This document shows, one piece after another, positions 42,569-50,324 of a stretch of DNA of 64,000 nucleotides (within the stretch, counting starts at the first letter, position 1; each line of letters starts with the position of its first letter). Location of the stretch: assembly GCF_024198255.1 (NCBI RefSeq), contig NZ_JAJVKW010000004.1:310001-374000 (forward strand). Direction: 5' to 3'. The notes beneath the pieces were generated by a model that was given only the letters and a program-made list of their open reading frames with translations, made no database searches and had not been told where the DNA came from. The stretch comes from Myxococcus guangdongensis. Its GTDB lineage: Bacteria; Myxococcota; Myxococcia; Myxococcales; Myxococcaceae. A program made the translations under genes and the position numbers.

Positions 42569-44115
42569 AGCCCTTCGCGCAGCAGACCTATTACGAGCTC
42601 CTGGAGGTCCCGGTCACAGCGCCCATGGAGGAGATTCGCGCCGCGTACTCCCGACTCATGGAGCTGTATGCGCCGGACTCCATCGCCGTGTACGCGCTGG
42701 TGGAGCCGGACCAGGTGGATGCGCTCCGCGCCCGGATGACCGAGGCGATGGAAATCCTCACGGATGTGGACCTGCGCGGTGAGTATGACCGTGACCTGGG
42801 TCTGCCCGCGCCCTGGGGCACGGTGAAGGCGCCCGAGGCAGGCGTGGTGGCTCGCGCGGCCGAGGCGCTGGCGAGCGCGGTGGAAGAGGGGAAGAAGCGT
42901 GAGCCCGAGGAGGAGGCTCCGGCCCTGAGTGGGCCCGAGGCGTTCCGGGCGAGCTTCGTCAGCGGATACTCGTTGTCGTATGTGACGAGCTCCCTGCAGT
43001 CCGTGCCGCTCGTCGGCGGGCTGGTGGATGTGCCCGCCTCGCTGAGCGTGGGCGCGGAGGCGCAGGCCTCGTCGTCGGCGACGGAGGCTGTGTCGTCCGG
43101 CTCGAAGGCCGTGAGCACGGTGGAGCAGGGGGCCGCGCAGAGCGTGCCTCGGCAGGAGCACGTGTCCGCTGCGGAGCAGGCTCGGGTTGCCGCGGTCCCG
43201 GTCCCGCCCGAGGTCTCGCCGTCGGTGGAGTCCGCGCCTGTTGCGGCGCCTCCGGTCGCGGTCGCTCCGTCTGCGCCTGTCGTCTCGGCTCCGGCTGTGG
43301 CCGCGGCGCCCGTGGAGCCGGCTCCTGTCGCCGCTCCCGTGGTCTCGGCGCCGGTCGTCGTCGCGCCGCCGGTGGTGGCGACTCCCGTTGCCTCGGCGCC
43401 GCCCATGGAGCAGGTCCCCGTCGCCGCTCCCGTGGCCGCGGCACCTCCCGTGGAGTTGAACCCCGTCGCCGCTCCCGTGGCCTCGGCACCTCCCGTGGAT
43501 CCATCCCCGGCCACGCCGGCTTCCGTCGCCCCGGTGATCTCCGCTCCGCTCCCCGTGGCCGCGAGCCCGGACGTCCCTGCGTCCGTGCCGACCCAGCCCT
43601 CGGAGCCCGTCACGTCCATCGTCGTGGCCCAAGCGCCCTCCCGGACCCCGGAGCCCGCTTCGACCCCCGTGACGCGTCCCGTCGGGCCGGCGGCGCCCCC
43701 GCCCGTGTCCTCCTCGCAGAACCGCGTCTCGGCGGGGCGGCAGCTGAGCGAGGCGCAGGTGCTCGCCCAGGACTCGGCCATCGCCACGGCGGAGGCGGCG
43801 CTGGCCCAGGTCGCGGCCCGGACTCGCGAGCCCCGTCCCCGTCTGCCGGACATCCCCGCCGACGCCGAGTTCAACGGCGAGCTGCTGCGCAGGGTCCGCG
43901 AGACCCGGGGCTACACGCTCCAGCAGGTCGCCGACCGCACCCGCATCTCGTCGCGTCACCTGGAGAACGTGGAGGCGGACCGCTACACGGCGCTGCCCGC
44001 CCAGGTCTACCTCCGCGGCATCCTCATGAACCTCGCCCGGGAGCTCGGGCTGGATCCGCTCCGGGTGTCCAGGAGCTACCTGGGCTTGGCTTCTGAGAAG
44101 TCAGGCAAGAAGTAA
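42565..44115 (+). CDS. degenerate J-domain / RodZ-type HTH protein
   Basis: The 516-residue protein begins with a DnaJ-like domain (YYELLEVPVTAPMEEIRAAY, then RLMELYAPDS): the HPD tripeptide is APD (36-38), so DnaK stimulation is unlikely. Residues about 90-430 are a low-complexity Ala/Pro/Val/Ser linker with many repeats of VAAPV and APVASAP type. The C-terminal HTH_25 domain (about 437-510, GYTLQQVADRTRISSRHLEN) is the RodZ cytoplasmic type, but no membrane segment follows. Coupled by a four-base overlap to the ParA-like gene, so the two probably act together. Confidence 0.85.
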   Translation: MKPFAQQTYYELLEVPVTAPMEEIRAAYSRLMELYAPDSIAVYALVEPDQVDALRARMTEAMEILTDVDLRGEYDRDLGLPAPWGTVKAPEAGVVARAAEALASAVEEGKKREPEEEAPALSGPEAFRASFVSGYSLSYVTSSLQSVPLVGGLVDVPASLSVGAEAQASSSATEAVSSGSKAVSTVEQGAAQSVPRQEHVSAAEQARVAAVPVPPEVSPSVESAPVAAPPVAVAPSAPVVSAPAVAAAPVEPAPVAAPVVSAPVVVAPPVVATPVASAPPMEQVPVAAPVAAAPPVELNPVAAPVASAPPVDPSPATPASVAPVISAPLPVAASPDVPASVPTQPSEPVTSIVVAQAPSRTPEPASTPVTRPVGPAAPPPVSSSQNRVSAGRQLSEAQVLAQDSAIATAEAALAQVAARTREPRPRLPDIPADAEFNGELLRRVRETRGYTLQQVADRTRISSRHLENVEADRYTALPAQVYLRGILMNLARELGLDPLRVSRSYLGLASEKSGKK

Positions 44116-44200
44116 CGCCGCCCTGGCGGGGGGGCCGACTTTTGCTGGTACCACAAGGAAAGTTGACTCCCCTCCGAGCGGTGCCTATGTAGGAAAGACG

Positions 44201-44464
44201 ATGACGGACGAGGAAAAGATCAAGGCGATGCGGCTCGCCCGTGCGATTGCCTCGGATATCTCGCTCTACAACGAGCAGAAGATCATCAAGGGTATCGAGC
44301 AGGACAACCTCTTCGAGGTCCTCAAGGAGGAGCTGGAGGAGGGCCGAGAGCTCTACAAGAGCCGCGTCAGCCAGGAAGTCTTCACCACGGCGAACTTCTT
44401 CGAGCGCGCCATCAACGACATCGTCCTGCGCTCCAAGGCGCACGTGAAGTCGAAGATCTGGTAG
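44201..44464 (+). CDS. small conserved-looking helical protein
   Basis: An 87-residue charged, alpha-helical protein without cysteines, signal or membrane segment (MTDEEKIKAMRLARAIASDI at the start, AINDIVLRSKAHVKSKIW at the end). I do not recognise it. The ATG lies 10 bases before the next gene's GTG end-to-start on the same strand, and 85 bases after the HTH protein gene, so it could belong to either unit. Codon third positions are strongly GC-biased, supporting real coding. Confidence 0.75.
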   Translation: MTDEEKIKAMRLARAIASDISLYNEQKIIKGIEQDNLFEVLKEELEEGRELYKSRVSQEVFTTANFFERAINDIVLRSKAHVKSKIW

Positions 44465-44474
44465 TCCGCTCCCT

Positions 44475-45506
44475 GTGGCAGCGCCCGACACCCGAGAGCA
44501 TCGCGCCCCGCCGGAAGCCCGCGGAGAGCGCATCGACCAGTATCTCGCGGGCGTCTTCACCGACCTGACCCGCTCCCGCATCCGGGGACTCATCGACGAC
44601 GGGCACGTGCTCGTCGCCGGCAAGCCCGTGAAGGCGGCGATGCGTCTGCGCGGTGGTGACACGCTCACCCTCCATGTCCCGCCTCCCGTAGCCGCCGTCC
44701 CCAAGGCCGAGGAGCTGCCCCTGTCCCTGCTCCACGAGGACAAGGACCTGGTGGTCGTGGACAAGGCCGCGGGCATGGTGGTGCACCCCGGCGCGGGCCA
44801 CGCCTCCGGCACCCTGGTCAACGCGCTCCTGCACCGCGTGAAGGACCTGGCCGGCGTCGGCGGCGAGCTGCGCCCGGGCATCGTCCACCGGCTCGACAAG
44901 GACACCACCGGCTGCCTCGTGGTGGCGAAGAACGAGCAGGCCCTCGTCGCGCTCCAGAAGTCCTTCAAGGGGCGCGAGGTCTCCAAGACGTACCTCGCCC
45001 TCGTGCACGGCGCGCCCCCGGCGGAAGGGCGCATCGAGACGCTCTACGGCCGTCACCCCGTGCACCGCCAGCGCTTCACCGGCAAGGTGCGCGAGGGCAA
45101 GCCCGCAATCACCTTGTTCCGCACGCTCGCGTCCTTTGACGGCGCGGCCCTGGTGGAGGTGGACCTGCTCACCGGCCGCACGCACCAGATTCGCGTGCAC
45201 CTGGCCGAGTCGGGCCACCCACTGCTGGGAGACACCCTCTACGGCGCCGGCCGCAAGCCCAAGGGCGAGGCCGGTTCCGCGCAGGAGCGGCTGGGCCGGC
45301 AGGCCCTGCACGCGTGGAAGCTGGCCTTCGCGCACCCGCGCACGGGCAAGGCGCTGTCGCTGGAGGCCCCGATTCCGGAGGACTTCTCCGCGGCGCTCGC
45401 GCTGCTCCGAGGCCCCGAAGCGCCCCCGGTGGCGGAGGCGAAGAAGGCCCCCGCCCGCAAGAAGGCGGCGACGAAGAAGCGCGCGGCTACAGCCCGGAAA
45501 CGCTGA
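44475..45506 (+). CDS. RluA-family 23S rRNA pseudouridine synthase with Lys/Ala tail
   Basis: Isomerises uridines in 23S rRNA (RluD-type). The 343-residue protein has an S4 RNA-binding domain (about 16-75), the catalytic aspartate Asp141 in GIVHRLDKDTTGCLVVAKN and the TGRTHQIRVHLAESGHPLLGD block. The last about 30 residues (APARKKAATKKRAATARKR) are a histone-H1-like basic tail not part of the family. GTG start. The C-terminal 20 bases of coding sequence overlap the end of the convergent gene at 45487. Confidence 0.93.
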   Translation: MAAPDTREHRAPPEARGERIDQYLAGVFTDLTRSRIRGLIDDGHVLVAGKPVKAAMRLRGGDTLTLHVPPPVAAVPKAEELPLSLLHEDKDLVVVDKAAGMVVHPGAGHASGTLVNALLHRVKDLAGVGGELRPGIVHRLDKDTTGCLVVAKNEQALVALQKSFKGREVSKTYLALVHGAPPAEGRIETLYGRHPVHRQRFTGKVREGKPAITLFRTLASFDGAALVEVDLLTGRTHQIRVHLAESGHPLLGDTLYGAGRKPKGEAGSAQERLGRQALHAWKLAFAHPRTGKALSLEAPIPEDFSAALALLRGPEAPPVAEAKKAPARKKAATKKRAATARKR

Positions 45507-46797
45507 GCGACTGCTGTCGCTTGCTCAGCACCTTCACCGGCTGGATGGCCATGACGCGCATGAAGACCTCGAGCAGCTCGGGGTCGAACTTGTTGCGCAT
45601 CTCCGTCCACATCAGCATCAGCGCGACTTCCGGTCCGTAGGCATCCCGGTACGGACGCTTGGACGTGAGCGCGTCATACGCGTCGCAGATGGCGATGATC
45701 TTCGCGTACGCCCCCAGGTTCGTCTTGGGGATGATCATCTGGATGTTGCCGCGTGAGTCGCGCACCGCGGTGCCGAAGTCCGTCTTGTGCTCGAACGTCG
45801 TCACCACGCGCAGCAGCGTGGAGCGGCTGAAGCCCTTCTCCATGAGGATGTTGCGCACGGAGATGAGCGGCGCGCGCTGCACCGCCACGCGCTCCTCGGG
45901 CGTCAGCGCGCCGCGCTTGGTGGCCAGCTCCTCCGGCAGCGTCGTCATGCCCGCGTCGTGGAACAGCGCGATGTAGCCCAAGTCGCGCAGCTGCGGCTTC
46001 GTCAGCCCCAGCTCCGCGCCGAAGACGATGCTCATCAGGCACACGTTGACCTGGTGGTACACGAGGTACTCGTCCTCGCGCCGCATCGTCGTCATGCCCA
46101 GGAAGTGTGTGCGCTGGTCGTAGCTGATGTCCACGAAGTCCTGCACCAGCCGCAGCGCCTTGGAGGCGTTGATGGGCTTGCCCGCGCGCACCGACTCCAG
46201 GTACTTGGAGAGGAAGAACACCGAGCGGGCGTAGACGGTCATCGCGTACTTCTTGCGATCGACCTTCTGGTCGCCCGGGTTGTTCATGTCCTTGTCCAAC
46301 TTCTCCTTGAGCTTGGAGAACTTGGCCACGCGCATGTTGAGCAGCTTGCGGCCGGACAGCCCGTCCTCTTCGGCCTGGGTCGTCTGCTCCTTGCTGAAGA
46401 TCCAGATGAAGTTCTTCAGCTCCGGCACCGTCACCGGCTTGGTGAGGGTGAAGCCGCCCACGTCCTTGCCGCGCATCTCCGCCAGGAGGTAGCGCTGGTT
46501 CTCGATGGAGTTGAGGTCCACCTTCACCAGCATGCCGTTCAGGTAGAACGAGTCCTTGACGCCCGCGAGCTCCAGTCGGCCTTCCTTGCCGATGATTTGA
46601 TTGATGATGTCCTGGAGCTGGTGCAGCGGCTTCTGGAAGACGGCGTTCTCGGGGTCATACATCTTCACCGAGCGCACGAGCATGTAGAGGCCGGCCACCA
46701 TGGCGCGCGAGAGCGACTGGAGCTTCTCGTTGTGCTCGCGCCCGAACTCGCTGGTGCTCTCGTCCTGGCTCTGCGTGATCTTGAGATTCTCGGCCAT
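45487..46797 (-). CDS. HD-GYP-like protein with incomplete metal site
   Basis: The 436-residue cytoplasmic protein has an N-terminal region of unknown fold (about 1-185) and an HD-type hydrolase domain (about 240-400). The HD pair is kept in LGYIALFHDAGM (280-281) and CDAYDALTSKRPYRDAYG is typical of HD-GYP. The HHExxDGxGYP segment reads FEHKTDFG, so the GYP motif and part of the metal site are lost. It may bind rather than cleave cyclic dinucleotides. Second gene of an operon: its ATG is 3 bases after the stop of the 46801-48564 gene. Confidence 0.85.
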   Translation of the reverse strand: MAENLKITQSQDESTSEFGREHNEKLQSLSRAMVAGLYMLVRSVKMYDPENAVFQKPLHQLQDIINQIIGKEGRLELAGVKDSFYLNGMLVKVDLNSIENQRYLLAEMRGKDVGGFTLTKPVTVPELKNFIWIFSKEQTTQAEEDGLSGRKLLNMRVAKFSKLKEKLDKDMNNPGDQKVDRKKYAMTVYARSVFFLSKYLESVRAGKPINASKALRLVQDFVDISYDQRTHFLGMTTMRREDEYLVYHQVNVCLMSIVFGAELGLTKPQLRDLGYIALFHDAGMTTLPEELATKRGALTPEERVAVQRAPLISVRNILMEKGFSRSTLLRVVTTFEHKTDFGTAVRDSRGNIQMIIPKTNLGAYAKIIAICDAYDALTSKRPYRDAYGPEVALMLMWTEMRNKFDPELLEVFMRVMAIQPVKVLSKRQQSLSVSGL

Positions 46798-46800
46798 GGC

Positions 46801-48564
46801 TCAGTTCTCCTCCGGCAGTGCCGAGTCCCCGAACAGCGTCTTGCGTGTCTGGTACATCGCCTTGCGACCCGCGGTGAGCAGCTCCACCGGCTGGTTGCGG
46901 TCCTCGACGACGGCTTGCAGCATCTTGTAGCTCTGGATGGAGCACGCGCCCGCCAGCCCCGCCACGGCCAGCATCTTGTCCTCCAGCACCCGCCGCTTGT
47001 TGAGCAGGGAGGGCTTCACCGCGAGCAGCTGCTGCATGTGCGAGAGCGCGCCCGGCGTGCCCGTGGCGCCCACCGCCGTGTAGAAGGCCGTGCGCTCATC
47101 GGGCGTCTTCTTGTCGAAGGTCGGCTCGCGGATGAGGCGCATCAAATCCGAGAACGCCTTGTCGCGGTCGAACTCCGGCAGCATCCGGGCCGCGAGCATG
47201 CGCACCTGCGACACGGGGTCCGCCAGCGCCTCGGCCACCAGCCGGCGCGCCTCGCCGGTGCGGCCACGGCCGATGATGCCGAGCACCTCCAGCTTCACCA
47301 CCAGGTTGGGGCTCTTGAGCACCTGGCCGAACATCTTGATGCGCTCGGGGTGGTTGCTCTTCTCCAGGATGTAGACCATGTCGCGCACCGTCTGGGGACG
47401 GTCCGACGTGAGCCGCGCCACGAAGGGCTCCGGCGTCTCCCGCGCGACGACGGCCAGCGCGTCGCACAGCAGCGCGCGGTTCTCGGGAATCTCCAGCGTC
47501 TCCAGCACGGTGAGCAGCGGGATGACGGAGTCGCGCCCCAGCGCCTGCAGGTAGCGCGTCACGTCCTGCGGCTGCTTGGGCCGCGCGCCCTTGAGCGACT
47601 CGCCCAGGCGCATCAGCCGCTGCTCCTCGCCCATCCTGTGCAGGAACGACTCCAGCAGCTTCTCCAGCGACTGTCCGCTGTCCTTCTGCGACAGCGCGCG
47701 CAGCTTGAGGACGATTTGGTTGATGGTGCCGAAGTCGTCCTGGAGCAGGAGCATGTCCAGCAGCTGCACGAAGATCTCCTCGAGCAGCGTGCCGTCCTCC
47801 ACGCCTCCTTCGACGACCTGGAACACGGCGCTCACCAGCTTGGGGAACAGCCGCGAGCCTTCCTCCTCCATCACCTCGCGCTGCAGCCGGGCCTTCAGCT
47901 CGTCCGACGCGTGGCGACCGCCGACGACCAGGCCGCGAATCTGCTCCACGCCGTCCATCTTCGCGTCCAGGTCCTCCGCGGACACGCGCGCGAAGCGCAG
48001 GTAGTCATCCGAGTTCGTCTGCAGGCGCGAGTAGAGGTAGCCCACCACCTTGTCCACCTCGACCTGCACCTCCTCCTCGCTGGCGTTCTCCATGGAGAAG
48101 CCTTCCACCACCACGTACTCCACATGCTCCATGCCCGCGCGCCACAGCTGCGCCAGCACGTCGTCCGCGCCGCGCTCGGGCTCGGACAGGGAGATGAGCG
48201 TGAAGGTGGTCAGCTCCTCCACCGTGAGGCCGGGGCGGAAGATGAGCTGACGGATGCCGTCGCGGTAGAACTTGTAGGGGAGCGGCGTGTCCTCGGAGAA
48301 GAGCGAGTCGTTGTGGAGCGTGAGGTTCTGCTGCTCCACCTTCAACGACAGCGGTCCGTTCTTCTCCGTGTATTGGGAGATGGCCTCCAAGGCCTTCGAG
48401 AGGAACTCGGGGAAGCGAGCCTCGTTGTGGCGGTACATGCCGATCTGCTTGATGCCCTTGAGGAGATGGAACGCGAACGTGCGCGCCATCTCCACCTTCT
48501 CTCGGACCTCCGGAGACTGCTCGGCGTCCGTGCTCGCGTCCTGGGTCTTTTGGGGCTGGGCCAT
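46801..48564 (-). CDS. HEAT-like repeat protein of unknown function
   Basis: The 587-residue protein is soluble and mostly helical. The first 340 residues have no recognised domain (IKQIGMYRHNEARFPEFLSK, LTLHNDSLFSEDTPLPYKFY). From about 350 on, helical repeats of HEAT type occur (LVVKLEVLGIIGRGRTGEAR, DPVSQVRMLAARMLPEFDRD), suited to protein binding. Start follows GGAGAGTTGC. It forms a tight two-gene operon with the HD-GYP-like gene. The N-terminal region shares the MYDPENAVF/MYRHNEARF-type pattern with its neighbour, hinting at a common ancestor domain. Function unknown. Confidence 0.85.
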   Translation of the reverse strand: MAQPQKTQDASTDAEQSPEVREKVEMARTFAFHLLKGIKQIGMYRHNEARFPEFLSKALEAISQYTEKNGPLSLKVEQQNLTLHNDSLFSEDTPLPYKFYRDGIRQLIFRPGLTVEELTTFTLISLSEPERGADDVLAQLWRAGMEHVEYVVVEGFSMENASEEEVQVEVDKVVGYLYSRLQTNSDDYLRFARVSAEDLDAKMDGVEQIRGLVVGGRHASDELKARLQREVMEEEGSRLFPKLVSAVFQVVEGGVEDGTLLEEIFVQLLDMLLLQDDFGTINQIVLKLRALSQKDSGQSLEKLLESFLHRMGEEQRLMRLGESLKGARPKQPQDVTRYLQALGRDSVIPLLTVLETLEIPENRALLCDALAVVARETPEPFVARLTSDRPQTVRDMVYILEKSNHPERIKMFGQVLKSPNLVVKLEVLGIIGRGRTGEARRLVAEALADPVSQVRMLAARMLPEFDRDKAFSDLMRLIREPTFDKKTPDERTAFYTAVGATGTPGALSHMQQLLAVKPSLLNKRRVLEDKMLAVAGLAGACSIQSYKMLQAVVEDRNQPVELLTAGRKAMYQTRKTLFGDSALPEEN

Positions 48565-48767
48565 GCGTCTGCAACTCTCCGCTCGGGCGGTATCACCAGC
48601 CTACTCCGAAATCCTCAGAAGCCCCAGCCGGCGGCGGTAGGAACTACGAGGACTTGGAGAGAGATGGGTCTACCCCGACACGGTCGTACAGGGATTCCCC
48701 AGTAAGAGCCGGGAGCTGGGCTCCGTCGCGCCGCTGGGAGGCGGGGGTGTCAGACGCGCTCCCTAGG

Positions 48768-48813
48768 ATTCCTTCCGAGCGGCCAGAGAACTGGCCCTCC
48801 CTTCGGAAGGAAT
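48768..48813 (+). promoter_or_regulatory. hairpin sequestering the Shine-Dalgarno of the secreted protein gene
   Basis: An 11-bp perfect stem ATTCCTTCCGA (48768-48778) / TCGGAAGGAAT (48803-48813) encloses a second stem GGCCAG/CTGGCC with loop AGAA (48781-48796). The right arm of the outer stem contains GGAAGG, the ribosome binding site 7-13 bases before the ATG at 48818. Folding would block translation initiation. The rest of the 253-base divergent region 48565-48817 shows no other clear signal. Confidence 0.55.
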
Positions 48814-48817
48814 TCAC

Positions 48818-49216
48818 ATGCATCGTCTCTTGAAGCGCGGAGCCTCGGCTTGCTGTGTCGCGACGTTGCTGTCGGCGCCCGCGGTCCTCGCGGGTTTCAC
48901 GACGGAGTCAGCCAATTGTTACAAGAACGCGGATGGCTCCGGGAGGTGCTACGGCAGCCTCCTCGGCTTCCGCAATCACGCCGGCGCCAACACCCAGGCG
49001 TACTTCTCCCGGTCCAGCAACGCCACGCCGTTCTTCTACGCCGCGCTCACCACGGGCGCGACGACGGCGTACTTCAGCTGCACGCCCGACGCGATGACGG
49101 GGGCCCACTGGAGCAAGGCCATGAACCACGAGGGCTACTTCTCCATCTTCTGGTCGGCCGCGGGTGACTGCTATTCGTTGTTCCTGATCAACGGCAGCCA
49201 GTACTCGAACTTCTGA
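48818..49216 (+). CDS. small secreted four-cysteine protein (paralogue A)
   Basis: Not a family I know. The 132-residue product has a signal peptide (1-25, cleavage after SAPAVLA). The mature part is about 107 residues with four cysteines (34, 44, 88, 118), the motif CYKNADGSGRCYGSLLGF and the ending LINGSQYSNF. The cysteine spacing C-x9-C-x43-C-x29-C is almost the same as in the protein at 49849, so two disulfides are likely. Probably periplasmic or released. First gene of a three-gene plus-strand cassette. Confidence 0.8.
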   Translation: MHRLLKRGASACCVATLLSAPAVLAGFTTESANCYKNADGSGRCYGSLLGFRNHAGANTQAYFSRSSNATPFFYAALTTGATTAYFSCTPDAMTGAHWSKAMNHEGYFSIFWSAAGDCYSLFLINGSQYSNF

Positions 49217-49224
49217 GCCATCTC

Positions 49225-49791
49225 ATGAACGCCCAGGTGTTGCATGGCTGGCTTCCGAGCCTGACCACGGCGGTGGGGTGCGCATTGGGGTGCTGGCTCG
49301 CGGTGATCCAGGCGCAGCAGTCCCAGGAGCAGCGCATCGAGCAACTCACGGATGAGGTGGGTTCGCTGCGCCAGGCACTCGATGCGCGTGCCCACGCGGC
49401 GGGAGCAGGCTCGGGGGTGCGCGCTTCCTCCACGAGGGGCTCGGGGCAGGGGCGCCTCTCCGGTGAAGAGCTGGAGGCCATGGCCCTGCGGGTGGCCACG
49501 TTGCTGAAGGCATCAGGAGGGCCCGTCGTGGGGGCCCGTGAGCCCGAGCCGTCCGCGCCCTCCGTGCCGGAGCTCTCCTCGGAGCAGCGCGAGTCGGCAA
49601 CGCGGGTGGGCACGATGGTGGACCGGGTGGTCTCCAACGGACGCATGACGGCGGAGGACGTGCTCGAGATTCGACGTGAGCTCGCCCACCTTCGAGGCCG
49701 CCCCGAGGCCGATGAGCTCCGCAAGCGGCTCATCGTCGCCATCAACCAGGACCGGCTCATCCCCGCGCCGGACGCCGATGGTCTTCCGTAG
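49225..49791 (+). CDS. membrane-anchored coiled-coil protein of unknown function
   Basis: The 188-residue protein has one N-terminal hydrophobic segment (about 10-30, LTTAVGCALGCWLAVIQ), a coiled-coil stretch (QEQRIEQLTDEVGSLRQALD), a Ser/Gly/Pro linker and a helical C-terminal part (MVDRVVSNGRMTAEDVLEIR). Its ATG is 8 bases after the stop of the secreted protein gene, and the second secreted protein starts 57 bases after its own stop, so the three genes appear co-transcribed. The coiled coil would lie outside or inside depending on orientation, which I cannot decide. No family recognised. Confidence 0.75.
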   Translation: MNAQVLHGWLPSLTTAVGCALGCWLAVIQAQQSQEQRIEQLTDEVGSLRQALDARAHAAGAGSGVRASSTRGSGQGRLSGEELEAMALRVATLLKASGGPVVGAREPEPSAPSVPELSSEQRESATRVGTMVDRVVSNGRMTAEDVLEIRRELAHLRGRPEADELRKRLIVAINQDRLIPAPDADGLP

Positions 49792-49848
49792 CTCTCGCTT
49801 CACTTCGCTTCGAGCAGTCGAACGTCACACGGCTCAGGAGTCACAAAC

Positions 49849-50274
49849 ATGAAGCAGCTCTCTTCTTCGAGGTCCCTTGTTCGCAAGGGCTTGTTCCCTG
49901 GCGTTGCGCTCGCGGCCCTGGCGCTCGCTCCCGTCGCGTGGGGAGGACTCCAGTCGCGGACCGTCTTCTGCCAGAAGAACACGGATGGCTCGGGGCATTG
50001 TTTCGGCAACCTGGTCGGCTTCCGCCAGGACGCGGTGACGACCTCCTCCGCGTCCTTCCGGGATGACATGGTCGGCGGTCGCCTCTTCCAGGCCTATTCC
50101 ACCCCGGCGGGGGCCACCACCTACACCATCTACAGCTGCGTGCCCGACGCCGTCGTGGGCGAACTCTGGGAGCAGGCCCTGAGCACCCGGGGCTTCTTCC
50201 GGGTGGAGTGGGACGCGACGGGCACCTGCAAGTACCTCAGGCTCGTGAACGGCTCGCAGAACACGAACTTCTGA
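49849..50274 (+). CDS. small secreted four-cysteine protein (paralogue B)
   Basis: Paralogue of the 48818 product. The 141-residue protein has a signal peptide (1-31, APVAWG near the cleavage site), then four cysteines (41, 51, 97, 127) spaced C-x9-C-x45-C-x29-C. Shared motifs are NTDGSGHCFGNLVGF and RLVNGSQNTNF at the very end. The start ATG follows CAGGAGTCACAAAC. Convergent with the OPT transporter gene. Function unknown. Confidence 0.8.
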   Translation: MKQLSSSRSLVRKGLFPGVALAALALAPVAWGGLQSRTVFCQKNTDGSGHCFGNLVGFRQDAVTTSSASFRDDMVGGRLFQAYSTPAGATTYTIYSCVPDAVVGELWEQALSTRGFFRVEWDATGTCKYLRLVNGSQNTNF

Positions 50275-50284
50275 GGAGGGGAGG

Positions 50285-50313
50285 GACGGCGCTCCGAGCA
50301 CGGGAGCGCCGTC
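50285..50313. terminator. bidirectional terminator hairpin
   Basis: Perfect 11-bp stem GACGGCGCTCC/GGAGCGCCGTC with a 7-nt loop, 10 bases after the secreted-protein stop and 11 bases beyond the OPT transporter stop. Confidence 0.65.
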
Positions 50314-50324
50314 GCCTCACGGTG

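Noticed and set aside
45787..48705. 972-codon plus-strand open frame
   Set aside because: Antisense to the HD-GYP-like and HEAT-like genes, with His/Arg/Leu-rich translation and no recognisable features.
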